From contig JAMXDE010000028.1 in assembly GCA_026770025.1 (NCBI GenBank), positions 1 through 64,000 of the forward strand: DNA of 64,000 bases, given 5' to 3'. Made by a program: the position numbers and the translations under genes. The stretch comes from Craspedostauros australis. Lineage: Eukaryota; Bacillariophyta; Bacillariophyceae; Mastogloiales; Achnanthaceae. Positions 41,273 through 54,181 of the stretch are shown one piece after another (position 1 is the first letter of the stretch; the number at the start of each line of letters is the position of its first letter). The notes below the pieces were generated by a model. That model saw only the letters and a list, made by a program, of their open reading frames with translations. It was not told the DNA's origin and ran no database searches.

Positions 41273-44200
41273 TCACGACACCAGCAGCGAGACCAGTTGA
41301 GCAGTCTCGTGCAGAATGAGAAAGATGCTCGAAAAGAGAAACCGAGGAGCGTAGATGGCCCACACCATCAGATGCCGTCTCAGGAGGCTCACGGAGATGC
41401 AATTCGCTGACGTCTCCAGCAACTGGAAGAGGCCGTACCATCTCCACAGGCTCTCCCGCCTGCTCCACGTCGCCGTCATGCGAACGATCATCATCCCAAC
41501 CACCTCCCAACCAAATGTATTCAGGAAGAGATGGGTGCCACCCAGGGCAAAGTTGAATTCCATGGTGGAAACGAACGCAGCCGAGTACTGCAACCGGCTG
41601 AAGGCGCAGGCGTGGTTCGTTGCGAAGAAGGTGTGGCGCACCACAAAACGCCAAAGTATCGCCAACACCATCGTCGATATCTGGTGCGGGTTGTGCGTCG
41701 TCGTAAGAGTAGAGTATAATACGGCAGAATGAGTAAATTGTGTTCGTTCGTTTGGTGCAAATTGATTGCGCGAGATATGACAAGTGAACATCAATCGTTT
41801 GAAGTGAGAGGCAGGAACTTAAGCAATATATTACGTACAATAACAATAACAATGCCAATACCATGACCACGCGATGCAATCCAATCCAATCCCATGCGCT
41901 ACACTGCAGTCCAATGAAATACCGTGCGAGCGCAACACTCACCACAAATCGACCTTTCTCCGCAACGAGCATGAACCATACGGATGCCTGAATGGAAAAC
42001 AACACCAGTGTGGATGCTGTGGATGGACCAGTGACCACCATGATGAAGATCAAGATCTTCGAAATGAGGGCTGCGTCGACCATGAACGAAGCCGTCCTCG
42101 TCGCTGTTGTCTCGGCTGGCTTGGAGTTTGCCGCCGGTGTCGGCATGGCTGCCGCTGCAACTGCCGCCGACCGTTTCGTCTGAATCGATTCGAAGATTGC
42201 GAGTGGAATGGACAGCAGCAGAAGGGAGATGGCAGCGCTCATCCACGAGTATCCATTCCGTGAGGTATCAGCGTCCCGCTTTTCGATCCAACCAATTGCG
42301 ACGAGGGCAATGACTATGCAATCCACCGCCGCGTGGTAGCGGGCTGTGGGCGTCGCAAGAGCGGAGGAGGAGCGGAACAGCCGCACACGGAAGAAGCCCA
42401 ACACGGATAGACTTGTCAAGAAGACCATGCTGTTGTGTGCCGCATGCAGTCGAATGGATGAATCCAGACCGTGTCCCGTGATGAGGCATTCGCCCATGCG
42501 GGACATCACTGGCAGCGTGAATGGCAGCAGCTCCCTCCAATTATGACGGCCTTGATATGGAGCATGGCCAGCGGCTGTGGCATTTACGGTGGCATTGCTT
42601 CCGTCTCGGTACCGCACGCACACCGCCAAAGCCAGTATCGACAGCATGAACATCACGATGCTCTGTTCCGCCAGAATGTAGCTGTTGCTGAAGGTCAGCA
42701 CGGCGCTTTGGAAGAAGACGAAGATCGTCGCGAGCCCAACCTCCATCATCTGTGCCGTTGGTAAGGTGATGGCTGGAACCGACATCGCCAGGACCAAGCA
42801 AGCGGCGACCAAACCAGCAAGGAGGATTGCCGCGCCTGCCACCATCCCCGTTGAATCGAAGCGAGTCCAAACTCTGTGACCAAGCTCGGACGCTTCCACC
42901 AGAAAGACCTTGAACAGACCGCTCGCTTCGTAGTACGCGATGGAGTCCTCGGCGTCGGAGTGGGCCAGGGCCTGCTGGTACTTATGCACCGCCGTGCGCA
43001 GATGCTGTTCGAGCTCTGGGAGGCTGGGTAGCTTGTTCGCTGTGCTGGAATACACCGTGAAGTACCTCCAAAGCTGCGCCGCGTTCAACGCCAGTGCTGC
43101 GGCCGTTTGCCGTATGTCTTCCGCGCCAAGCAGCGACGGCACGATGCCGCCCAGGTTCGCATACGGAATGGGCAATCCGAGCAGAACTGAGATGGTCGGC
43201 ACGAGGTCGATTTGATGGATGGACTGGAAGATGTCCTGAATGTACGAGCTTCCCATCTGCGGTGTTGAATCGATGGGCATCGCACCGCATGCTGGAGAGA
43301 AGTGAGCAAAGAGAGCCGCGTTGATTTCATCATCCGTCCCGCCACCATGATTCCCATCTTCCGTCATTCCATGGTCGCCGAATATCAGCGCCATGTGGCA
43401 GCTCTCCGATTCATCCAGAATCTCGAGCGTCGTCGCCAGCGCGGCATCGACCTGCCGCAGCTTGTCATCCATGTGGTAGTTGTGCGGTCCGTAGGTATGC
43501 CCCACGTGGTCCACCCCCAGAAAGTGCGCCACGATCACTTCCAGCGCATCCTCGTCATTGCCGTCACCGTTGTCGACATCAACACTCCCGCGCATCCGAA
43601 GCTTCTCCAACAACGACGGCAGCTTTTCCAGGCAGCCATCGTCCACCGTGTTGAGATCCCTCGTGTTGAAGGACGGGAGTGGGTAGCACACCTCGAATTG
43701 TGTGGGGAACAGGTCCACCCACGTGTCATCACCCACGAATCCCAACCTCGACGGATGCGACAGCCCGCGCCTTTGAAATGGGGTGCTCTTGAGCTGCTGC
43801 ACCCACGAGTCTTCATCCACGGTGGATCCGCCGAAATTGCCGGATATATCTGCAAAGGTGGGCAGGCTGCCTGTCGTCAAGCCCTTGAGACGCTGCATCG
43901 TGACTGTTGGTGGGTCCGCAACGAACTGCAGCAGTTGAGACGATGTCGTGGTGGTGGTCGCTGCGTCGCGCGTGGCATTCAACCGTGCTCCCACCGACAT
44001 GGGGAGATGATGCTGCGCAAAGTCGAATCTCAATGCATCCACGACCAGGATGACGAGTGAATCTATGCGTCGATCCAGCCAGCAGCCTGTCGATTGTTGC
44101 TGCTGTTCCTGCTGCTGCTGCTGCAGGTGTGGGTGATGATCATCGTTCGTCGTTGGCCGAAGCAATGCGGCTTGGCTTTCTTCCAAAGACAGACCCAAGA

Positions 44201-44456
44201 TCGATCGCAGCAACTCCGGTGCTTCGTCGCACGTCGATGTCTGCGGCAGACTGCGCTTGGCGAGAAAGAAGGAGGTAGAGAACCAATACAGCCCGATCAT
44301 GGTGAGGATGGGAAGCAGCACTTCCACCCTGCGCAGGGTCATCCTCCGCGCGTCATTCCTTGCACCAGTGTTCGCACGCCTGGTCGTCGTGCTCCTTCGT
44401 CTCCCAATCCTCGCTGTAATACTTGGGTCATGCTCATGCTTGTCCATCATTGCCAT
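41273..44456 (-). CDS. PIGO: GPI ethanolamine-phosphate transferase 3 (PIG-O)
   Basis: Adds ethanolamine phosphate to the third mannose of the GPI anchor in the ER membrane, the link to which proteins are attached. Exon 1 is 44456-41835, the intron 41834-41681 (154 bp, acceptor CCGCACCAG), and exon 2 41680-41273; together about 1009 aa (human PIGO is 1089). A membrane anchor lies at residues 46-65 (VEVLLPILTMIGLYWFSTSF). Alkaline-phosphatase-like metal and nucleophile motifs follow: VVDALRFDF (139-146), LTTGSLPTF (about 193-201), FLGVDHVGHTYGPHN (312-326) and GDHGMTEDGNHGG (370-382). The C-terminal half is multi-membrane. Exon 2 carries the family-typical QYSAAFVSTMEFNFALGG and LNTFG. A poly-Gln stretch lies at 112-121. 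The start is the first ATG; a donor four bases upstream (GTACGT) is an alternative but breaks phase. Confidence 0.9.
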
Positions 44457-45142
44457 CTGCCGATCCTTCTTTGTGTCACAGAACACATCCAGTGCATGCT
44501 GCTGTCAACTTGGATCAGCGTGTGAGTGTGCATGCGATGGTGGCCACTGTTGGAACAGCTGCGAATAGTGGAGCTGGAAGTCTATGGTGCCTCGCGTGAG
44601 ACAACAACAACAACAACAACAATCACAACAAAGCCAACAACCTCAGTGTCCCAACACACAAAACAAGGGCGACGAGCGATACTGGTGTTGTGCACGATCA
44701 TGGGTGGAGGCCATTTCGTTGATGTCGAGAAGATTTCGTGGGCAGACTTTGATCGTGCATCATCTTTTCACGACTGGCGGAAGCGCGACCAGATCGACTG
44801 AACAAGGTATTCGAAGCGGACTAGAGCCCAACATGCGTGCGTTCTTCCATTTCGTTCGTACTCGTGTGAAGTTGCTGTGTCCATGCAGTCTAAAGGATAG
44901 CATCCATTACTTTGCGACATCCTCTGCTCAACTGTGCTCTGTGTCTAGAGTACACGATATTTGAAAACATTGATTGGCTTAGTGAATTGATATGTGATTC
45001 ACTTGTGTGTATGTACCATGTATGTGCCATACACATACTTGAGTTGCGCCCATATCAGCCAACGGTGCTGATGGGTCGCACCGTATCGTATCGCAATGCG
45101 GATCACAGGGTTCGCCCAGGTACTTGCCTCGAGCACTCTAAT
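44457..45142. other. Intergenic, PIG-O promoter side
   Basis: About 690 bp lie between the 3' end of the MFS gene and the PIG-O start, both genes on the minus strand. It contains a short (CAA)n tract near 44605-44625 and no gene. A plus-strand frame from 44912 into the MFS gene is only the complement of that gene. Confidence 0.6.
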
Positions 45143-46977
45143 CTACACCATCTCCACGTAGGTTGCGGACTTCTTGTTGTCCACCTCCGCGACCTTGTCG
45201 GCCATGTCCTTGCTTGTGACGATGCGGCTGCTTGCATCTTCTTCGTTGCCTTCCTGGATGCTCTGAATATAATCGTTGGATTGCACATTCGCGGGAAGGG
45301 TTTCTGGCATGCAGAGCAAATACAGGACAGCGGGGACCAGGGACAGCACCATGAGAATGATGAAGGTCGGTTGGTAGTCGTACTTCGTGGCCAGCGCTTG
45401 CCCGAGGTATCCAGAGACGGTACCGCCAATGCTCATGGCGGCAGTTGTGAGCCCCAGGGTGAGCCCGAAGCGTCCAGTTCCTCCGGAGATGTCCGAGGTG
45501 ACAAGGATGTACATGGTACCGAACACTCCGGCGCCCACACCATCAAGGATCTGCGTCGAGAGGATGAAGCGGTCGAGCATTGGGTTGGCCACATCCTCAA
45601 CACGGAAAGTCAACAGCCATGCCAGGATGCCGCATCTGATCGGAACGCTGATCAGGCCCATGAGGAAGAGGACCTTGCGGCCGTACTTGCTGGAGAAGTC
45701 GCCGCAGACCTTGGCCGACAGGACCATGGTGACTTGCGCGATAGTAATGCAGAGACCGCTCATGAGAACACCTTCTCTGCCATTTCCAATTGCGAGAGTC
45801 TGCATGACAAGCGGGAGGACTGTCCCGTTCGAGGTGTGGAAGAGAAAGCAAACGAAGATGAAGATGATAAGGATGGGATCGCGGAGGACCTGCAGCGGCG
45901 TTTCGGCGTGAGGTTGGTCGTCTTGCTTCGCCGACTGGGTATTGGAGTCTTCGAGACCGAGGCTGAAGCTTGGCTTGTGGCGAAGGTTATCTTTGGATGG
46001 CGAGGAAGCGGCTGGTGGCACGTATTCACCCTGTGGCTTGTCGTCCGAGGTTTCCTTGGTCAATCCACGCGCTGCGTCGTGATCAATGTCGCCAGGTGGG
46101 ATGCGATTGAGGAAGTACAGGAATCCGATGCAGGCAATTGGCGATACCACGAACAAGTATCCGACGTCGGGGAAAAGGAAGAACGCAATGAGAGATCCCG
46201 TGAGAACGATGATGCTTGTTCCCAAGTGGTTCATCATCTCGTTGACTGCAACCTGCTGCGTCATGCCGACGCTTCCGACGATGCCCTGGGTGATGGAGTT
46301 GAGGCCCGGTGGGATGAATGAGGTGATTGCACCCTGCAAAAACTTGATGAAAACCATGAGCATGAAATTGTCCTGTGTGGCCATGACAGCGGTGAGGACG
46401 GTCATGGTGCTGGTGAGAGCACCGGCCATGCTGAGCCAGAACAGCTTGTTCTCGGTGTAATCATAGAGGTATCCGGCTGGTGTTTGGAAGAGGAATTGCG
46501 ACATCCCGAAGACGAAGAAAAGCGTTCCGACTTGGATCTCTTCGTATCCCTTGCTGACGAGCAGAAAGGTGCTTTGCATGTTGATCTATTGTGGGTTTGC
46601 AGATGGTGGTGGCGTCATGGCATGGCACAACGTACGAGTATAGTTGTTGCGATTTGAAAATCGCGTGCGCGTTGATGAGTCGATCGATCGACGTATGCAT
46701 GGGATGCGCAAATTGCATTGCAATGCCGATAGCAAAGAATGTGGGAGGAAGGAAAGAAAAGGGCAAAGAACACTGTGAGCGAGAACGCGTCGAGAAGCGT
46801 TGGAACAATTCTGGAGACGCAGGTTTCTTTTCCCTGTGACGAGTATTGTGAAGTTTGTTCACGCACCATAGTCAAACCATCGCGAAGCTCTCCAAGGAAG
46901 AGGGCGGCCCATCTCAGATAGGTCTTGGTCTTCTGAAGCCGTTCCGACTTGGTGATGATGCCCGCCGTGTCAGCCAT
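45143..46977 (-). CDS. MFS transporter (517 aa, two exons)
   Basis: Exon 1 is 46977-46867 (ATG; MADTAGIITKSERLQ…RDGLTM), the intron 46866-46586 (281 bp, donor GTGCGT), and exon 2 46585-45143 starting INMQSTFLLVSKGYEE. The product has about twelve hydrophobic segments in two halves, separated by a polar loop (about residues 205-265) as usual for the major facilitator superfamily. The half-signature GYLYDYTENK follows TM2, and GDFSSKYGRKVLFLMG is the equivalent motif in the second half. The C-terminal tail is soluble and ends VAEVDNKKSATYVEMV. The substrate cannot be told. It is transcribed in the same direction as PIG-O and divergently from the CDP-DAG synthase gene. Confidence 0.85.
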
Positions 46978-48356
46978 GGTTGCTACGTTGATTGTGTGGG
47001 TGCGTGGCTGTGTAGTTCTTTGGTTGCCTGGTTGTCCTCTGGTATGGTACGTGTGCTATACGTATGCCTGTGCGTGCGAAGTTGTCTTGTCTTCTACGCG
47101 ACGATGGCACAGGTGTTGCGCCGAAGTGGTTGATCTCGTGCGAGCGAAGTTTCGAGAAACTGCGACGAGAAAAATGAAGGCTGCAGTTGCGTTGGGGTAT
47201 CTCGTGTTGTGGTTGGGGGACGATGGAACCGGAGGAGACGGAAGCCGAAGTGGTGGAAGGGAAGAAGGAAGGAACGAAGGATTTCACTCTTACGCTCTAC
47301 TAAGTTCCACTTTATTCTGCCGTGAGTGCTCCAATTTTGCAATCGCTGCCAATGTATCCAACGGTTGATGTGTGGATGCTGGCGTTGTTGTTGAGGTGGA
47401 GTGTGTGGCTGGCTGGAGAGCGCGACGTTGGTGTTGGGAGAAGAACATTCAAAGATGGATCCTCATTTGTTTGGTGGTGTCCTTGCTCGTTGTTGTTTGT
47501 CGGTTGTGCATTGGCGACGTCGAAGCTTGGTGGTTGGAGTGACAGCCAAAAAGTAGCCGTTGAAAAGCGTGTACATGTGGCTGGCGTGCATCAATCTATT
47601 AAGTAAATGCAGTCTGCGACATTCATCACACGAGATATGGCCACAAAAGACACAAACAATTCCGCAACTGCCCACATACCTTCCGTTCACGAAGTCGTTC
47701 GTCATACCATAGTCCGCCACAGCTTCACAATCTCCCAATTGTTCGCTTGCACGAAATCAAAAGCGCCCGACAAGACTCGTTCGTGAGAGGTACTGAGGGA
47801 CGAAATCGGTACTCGCTTTATTCGTGTTTCATTCAAAGTACGCATGAATCCCGTTATCCCTGTGGCATGATCAATGGAAAATGAAATTTTGACGCTAGGG
47901 AGAGATGAGTCAGTGCCTCGCTCTGTTCTGCGTCACAAGAGGCTTCAGCAAAACGAGGAAATCAGGAACAGGCGACAACTTCAACGTCACCATCGCCTCC
48001 GCCGTCAACCAACGAAATCAAGCAAAAATGAGAGAAGACAAGACAAGTCACCAACTGCCAAACAGAGCATCACATCGTCACCGAAAAGAGAGCAATACAT
48101 GTCCACAATACTCCGCAACACTCTTCTGCTCTCCTCTCGTCGCATCTGCAGCGCAGTCGTTCCGGCCACCATCATTGTTAACAACGGCAACAACATCGCA
48201 ACATTGTGATCGTCATCGTCATCATCGGTACGAGTACGAGTAACGATCAGTGACAAACAAAGGCAGAGAAGCAAGAATTGAAAGGGTGCTCCCATCCGCA
48301 AGCACTCGTACCATACCATACATACACACATACATCAAGAAAGGGCCATTGGCAGA
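46978..48356. other. Divergent promoter region, no gene recognised
   Basis: About 1.4 kb lie between the divergent MFS and CDP-DAG synthase genes. Frames are short, and none has a recognised domain. Both 5' regulatory regions must lie here; I see no motif I can name with confidence. Confidence 0.5.
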
Positions 48357-50627
48357 ATGATTCAAATAAGGCACCTCAAGAACGAGCAGTATGAACATCA
48401 TGAACAGCGGCTGTTGTGTCACAGACCCCGCAGGCAGCAGCGGGCGCTGTCAACACTGCGCTTAGCTTTCCTCTGCCTGCTCTCGATTTATTCCGGCATG
48501 TTGGAGAGTCACAACGTCGAAGCATTTGCATTCCGATCACAATCCGCAACAATATCAACAGCCCCCAGAACGAATGCCTACTTGACCAAGCTGCACGTTG
48601 CGAACATACCCAACAATGGAGTTCCTGTTGCAGAAAGAGACAGTGCTTCAAACAGCAGCGACGGCAATGAGAATGGCGACATAAACGAGGATCATCATCA
48701 AGATGCCCAAATTCCGCATGCCTCCCAACCAGACGAACGAAAGCACAGGAATGTCGTCAAGTCTGCATACCAAGCCCCACGCCGCGCTGTCCAGCTGTAT
48801 CGGGATTACGCGAAACGTCTGTGGTCCGAGACCAACCCGTCCGCTCGAAGGCGCATTGCGAGCAACAAGGTCCAAACGGCCATACGAGGTCTGCAGCACA
48901 CCCTGCAAACGGATGAGTACCATGAGTACAGGGACGATCTCACATGCTGCGATGCGCGTCAGGATGTTTTGGATTCGTGTGATCATCTGCTGTCGGTCAT
49001 GCCCTCCGCGGACCAGCATGAATTGAACAAGTCGCAACGAAGCAAGCAAACGATCGTGATCGATCAAGAAATCGTGCATGCGAAGGATGACTGCGAGGAT
49101 GGCACCGTCAAACACCACCATGATGACATTCCAAATCTCTCGCACCATGCGAGTATTGCTCACCCTGTTCCGCATTCTCTCGACGATGCTGGGTTGTTGC
49201 CTTCTAAATCCGCTGATTCGACTTCCACCGCTTTCGCAGCAGCAAATGCGGTTGTCACGGATGCACAACCCCATCCTCCCGTAAAAGTGCACGCTGACAC
49301 AGTCGCAGCAACAACGACAACGGATATTGCAACAAAAGAGATTTCAACAGCGACGACGATGGACCCAGCGAATATCAGCGACAGCAAGAAGCCCGCCAAG
49401 AAGAAATCACGTTCCGTCATGTTCGGGGCCATCATGGGAGCTATCGTGGCGTGCTGGGTCTTTTCCGGCAATTACATCTTCACCGGCCTCTTCACCCTCA
49501 TGACCACCCTCGGACAGCTCGAATACTACCGTATGGTCATGAACACCGGGGTGTATCCAGCGAGGAGAATATCTGTGATTGGAGCATGCTCCATGTTCTT
49601 GACGGTATGTCGCGTTGCATTGTGCTCAGTTGCGTTCAGTTGAGTTGTGGTGGCATCTCATATTGTTTCCTCATGCGATCTCGTTTCCGTTCCCGTCCAC
49701 AATCTTGTGTGATTGTGTGTGGCCATCACGGTTTGCTTCAACTCGATCAATTCCAACTCACGACGTCCCTCCCCCTTCTTTCATTTCGGAAATATCAATG
49801 TACATGTGCTCAACTCGCACGGCCGCTACGCGTTGGATGCACTCACACACAACGCAACATGGCAGGCACTGTTCGCACCCAACTTGCACCAAATCTGCCT
49901 CCCCATGTTCGGCCTTTGGGCCATGATCTGGTTCCTGACGATGCGCAGGCAGGTTACCTCCATCGCTGAGATCGCCACCACCTTCACCGGCATGTTCTAT
50001 CTCGGATACGTTCCGTCCTTCTGGGTGAGAACCAGAGTGATCGGCTCGGCCGTCACCCAGCCGACAACGCGTCTGGCATCCTTCGCGGAACCCGTGCTGT
50101 CCGGAATGTCCACCCACCTCGCACCATTGCTGCCGAACTTTCTATCTAACGGACGGTGGGCGCCGTTCCCCATCACCACTGGGTCCAAATTCATCTTCTG
50201 GACGTGGCTCTGCCTCGCATTCTCCGACGTCGGGGCATACTTCGTGGGACGCAAGTACGGCAAGACCAAACTGGGCGAAATTGCCCCGGCGGCCGGTGCC
50301 ACGTCGCCCAACAAATCCGTCGAGGGCGTCGTCGGTGGCTGCGTTGCCAGCGGTCTGCTCGGTATTCTGGGTGCGTGGGTGCAGCGATGGCCCTACTTTG
50401 TCGCCACGGGTGCGATCCACGGCGTCCTGCTGGCCCTGCTGGGGCTCATCGGCGACCTCACCGCATCCATGCTGAAGCGCGATGCTGGCTTGAAGGATTT
50501 CGGAGATCTCATACCGGAGCACGGTGGCATCCTCGATCGTGTCGACAGCTTCATCTGGGCGGCACCCTACAGTTGGCTGGTATGCGCGTACATCATTCCG
50601 GCGTTGCGGGCCGTCGCGGCGCGATAG
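48357..50627 (+). CDS. Plastid phosphatidate cytidylyltransferase (CDP-DAG synthase)
   Basis: Makes CDP-diacylglycerol from phosphatidate and CTP, the precursor of phosphatidylglycerol and phosphatidylinositol. Exon 1 is 48357-49604, the intron 49605-49865 (261 bp, donor GTATGT), and exon 2 49866-50627; 669 aa. No other AG between about 49645 and 49855 could serve as acceptor, which fixes the join. The C-terminus holds the family signature SMLKRDAGLKDFGDLIPEHG followed by GILDRVDS (about residues 612-640). Six or more membrane segments run from about residue 365. Residues 30-59 look like a diatom bipartite plastid leader: a hydrophobic signal (LRLAFLCLLSIYSGML), then VEA|FAF. Residues about 75-360 are a long, polar, low-complexity extension not usual in the family. 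The plastid location and role in thylakoid PG supply are inferred from the leader. Confidence 0.9.
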
Positions 50628-51214
50628 TGAGAGTTTGGCTTCGCAGTGGGTGCCGGAGGATGAGGGAGAGAGAGAGAGAGAGAGAGAGAAGGAGGAGACA
50701 TTAGGATTAGGATTATAATAGATGTTATAGTTCAATAGTGTTAGGAGTAGCAACTGGTGCGAAAGCAACTCGGACGCCATAGTCTGGACGAGCAGAGTAG
50801 ACTGGAGTACTCCAGAAAGGGGATTGATCTGACATCAAGCGATACGCCTGTCCATCTGTCCTCCAATACGAACACACCACACAAACGGGTGGATCGGAAT
50901 CTTGCACGCACGACTGGACAGCTCCAAACACGCCAACAATCTCAACATGACAAAACCCCATCAATCACAGGATCCAATGTCAACACCATCGCACATGCAA
51001 AGCGATCGGTTGATACCAGTTGATAGACACATCACATACCCCAACACAGAGCAACACAAAGCACCACAGAGTATAATACTATACTAGAATACCTTCAAGC
51101 AATCGCAACTTGCATCTTCGCACTCGCGGCGCACCCATTGAAGGTCATCGAAGCCAAACGCACGGAAACGAGTAATTCTACGCTTTCAGAACCGTGGGAC
51201 ACAGCGCAGAAGAA
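50628..51214. other. Intergenic with (GA)n tract
   Basis: A (GA)n run of about 25 bp lies at 50665-50690, just after the CDP-DAG synthase stop. The rest precedes the prephenate dehydratase start and has no gene. Confidence 0.6.
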
Positions 51215-53768
51215 ATGAGAGGCATGGGCGGCACCATGCGACAACTGTTCGCTTTTGGATCGATGGCCGCCACGGTCGGCGCGTTCGTGCCATCGTTGAA
51301 CAGCCATCACGATGCTCAGATCTCCGTGCATTCCAACCATGCGACCACCGGCTCTATCACGGCAAGCAGCAGGGCTGGCAGCACAGCGCGATTCATGCGG
51401 GTGGCCTACCAGGGCGAACCAGGAGCGTACTCGGAGAAGTCCACGCGAGAACTGCTCGGCTCCAGGGTGATCGCCGTCGGCCGTCCCAACTTCGAGGGCT
51501 GCTTCCAGGCGGTCGCATCGATGGAGGTGGACTACGCCTGCCTGCCCATTGAAAACTCCCTGGGCGGCAGCATCCACGAGAACTACGATCTCATGCTCAG
51601 GTACGACCTCACCATCGTGGGAGAGCACGATTTCCGGGTGCAGCACTGCCTGCTAGCCAAGGACGGCGTCAACGTGGACGACATCAAGTACGCCATCTCC
51701 CATCCCCAGGCGTTGGCGCAGTGCGACAACTTCCTCCGCAGTCTGGGCATCACGCCCATTCCGACCTACGACACGGCGGGGTCCGCCAAGATGATTTCGG
51801 AGAACAAGCTACCGTCCATGTGCACGGCCGAGAATACGGCCGCGGTCGCATCGGACCTCGCGGGCACGACCTACGGCCTCAACTGCCTCCGGCAGGGAAT
51901 CGAGGATGACGATTCCAACTTCACCCGCTTCCTCCTGCTCGCGCGCAAGAGCGTCGCGCAGCACATCACCAACAAGATCCCAGCAAAGACGTCGATCGTG
52001 TTCACTTTGCCAAATGCCGCCGGCGCGTTGTACAAGGCCCTGGCATGCTTCTCGTTGCGCGAAATCGACTTCACGAAGATCGAATCGCGACCCACGTCGG
52101 CCAACCTTCTCAACTTCCTCAAGTTCCGCAGCCAGCAGAACGGCAGCAAATCCCGCTCCGATGCCTCCCTGCCGCGCTTCCGCTACTGCTTCTACTTGGA
52201 CTTCCTCGGCAGCCAGCTCGACGAAAACACGGAGAACGCCCTGTCCCATCTGCGCGAGCAGGCCGACTTCGTGCGCATCCTGGGATCCTACCCGCAAAAG
52301 TCCAAGCTCGTGGGGCCCGTCGCTCAGGCGGCCGATGATGTCAAGAACGCCGCAGCCACGAGTGACGAGCTCAGCCTCATCAGTCTGCCGAGCGACGCGG
52401 AGGGCGACAAGGCATTGAATGTGGGATTCGTTGGCTTTGGTCCTCTTGCGCAGTACACGTGCCACAAGATGCGCAAGCATCACGCCGTGCGGGTATTGGA
52501 TGAGCAGGATAGGGTGAGTTGCGAATTCAACGCAGACGCCGACGCGAATGCTTGCGCACATGTTGTTGCTTGGAGGTTGCAAGTCTCACATGTTGTGAAT
52601 TGCTTGGTCTGCATCAGACTACGCCCATTTTCTTACCTCACTTCCTTTCCTTTCTATCCTCTTTCCATTCGTTTTTTGCCTCGTACCTCCCATCCACAAC
52701 GCGGCGGTGTTTTCGTCACTACTATTTGCATATGCCATGCACCGCGCCGGCGATTCCTGCACGTTGATGTGCGATGCATGATCTCTACCGCTCCATATAC
52801 TTCCTGTGCCCTGCTCGTATATCACCGCACATGTACATGTACATGTGCATGTACAGTCCACGCAAGCACGCAACATGGACATCGACTTCTTTCCAATGTA
52901 CGACGCCTCATCCTTCCTTTCCGGTCTGGACGTTCTTGTCATGGCGGTGCCGATGGTGGACTTCGAGGAGACGTTGAACAGGCTCCCCACGGACCAGCTT
53001 GCTGGTAAGCTCATCGTGGATATATGTCCGTTGAACGTGTACCCGAAGGATTGCATGCTGCGTGCCTTCGGCGAGCGTCAGGACATCGATATTATGACGA
53101 CCCACCCCATGCTCAGTCCCAACCAAGCCGTCATCAACGGTGCCACGAGCAGCGGGTCGGATATAGACAGCTGGGATGGACGCGCAGTGGTGTACGAGCG
53201 GGTGAGAGTATCGAACTTGAGAAGGGCTGATCACTTCCTCAAGTTCTTTGAGCAAGCGCACTGCCAGATGGTGGAGATGGAGGCATTGGAGCATGATGCT
53301 TCCATCGTCGATGCCGAGTTCGTCACGCACCTCACAGGACGACTACTGGACAGCGAGTTGCTGCCACCCACCCCCGTCATGTCCAAAGAATACTCTGCGC
53401 TTTGCGACATCGCTGAGATGACGGCAAATGACAGCTTCGATCTCTTCTTCGGCATGTACAAGTACAACGACAACGGCAGGGAGCTGCTCAACAAGATGCG
53501 GGACAATCTGGCGACTCTGGAGCGCCAGCTTGCGGCGCGCGAGGCCTACCTGGCCGCCAAGTCCGAAATGCTGAGCAACGATCGGCAGAAGCTCATGGCG
53601 GAAACGAGGATGCTGTTGCAGGAGATCGCCAAGAATGGTGGCCTTGGCAACCTTCAGCAACCGCCGACGACCGCCCCGCGCCTCAATGCTAAAACTCCAT
53701 TCCAGCAGAGCAATAGCGGCAAAGATGGAGACGCCGACGACGTCATCTCCTTGCCGAAGGCTTCATGA
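51215..53768 (+). CDS. Prephenate/arogenate dehydratase-dehydrogenase (PDT-ACT-TyrA) fusion, plastid
   Basis: Exon 1 is 51215-52513, the intron 52514-52856 (343 bp, donor GTGAGT, acceptor GCATGTACAG), and exon 2 52857-53768; 736 aa. Residues 1-26 are a signal peptide ending VGAFVP, an ASAFAP-like plastid motif. Prephenate dehydratase runs from VAYQGEPGAYSE (63) with the catalytic TRF at about 236. An ACT domain follows with ESRP (about 289), the Phe-sensing motif. A second enzyme starts near 402: VGFVGFGPLAQ is a Rossmann GxGxxx loop and THPMLSPN (about 514) matches the TyrA HPM motif. ALEHD…FVTHLTGRLL is also typical of arogenate/prephenate dehydrogenases. Tail residues about 650-736 are coiled and low-complexity. 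One polypeptide thus serves both the Phe and Tyr branches. Whether it prefers arogenate or prephenate cannot be told. The first in-frame ATG was chosen. Confidence 0.88.
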
Positions 53769-54181
53769 TTGCAGAGACGGAGCTCTGCAAGTGAAGACGA
53801 GAATACTGGTAGAGTGGAAATACCACGATGGTAGATCGCAAGTAGTGCTGCTTGCACTGTCTAATACGAGACTCTTGTCTGCTCAACAGGAGGAACATAT
53901 TTTGGCTCGGCGCTACATTCAAGCAAGGCAAAGAAACACGAAGAGCTAAACGTGTCATCAAGAATCGTATTGTATTGTATCGTATGATATCATTGAGTAG
54001 AGTGCTTGTGCACAGTTATGGAATGCTGTGGAATTGTGTGTAGACACAGCCATGCAGAAGTAGAACATGGGCTAGTGAAGTGTGTGTATCAGCATGAATG
54101 TTCGATCGGAAAGAAGCCACGAGACACCATCTTCACGCCGATCGGGTGCAACCGGACGGTGATCAAGTGGAAGCGTTGTGA
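53769..54181. other. Convergent intergenic region
   Basis: About 410 bp lie between the stop codons of two convergent genes, holding both 3' ends. No further gene is seen. Confidence 0.6.

Noticed and set aside
42940-44525. Plus-strand frames of 90-250 codons across PIG-O
   Set aside because: All are antisense shadows of the PIG-O frame, which has conserved catalytic motifs on the minus strand.
44912-46321. A 469-codon plus-strand frame
   Set aside because: It is the exact complement of the MFS transporter exon, whose membrane segments and motifs are clear on the minus strand; the plus frame is Glu/Asp-rich without any domain.
50700-50716. TTAGGATTAGGATT, telomere-like units
   Set aside because: Only two imperfect units that lack the third G of TTAGGG, lying between two ordinary genes. 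Chance similarity, not a telomere or interstitial telomere array.
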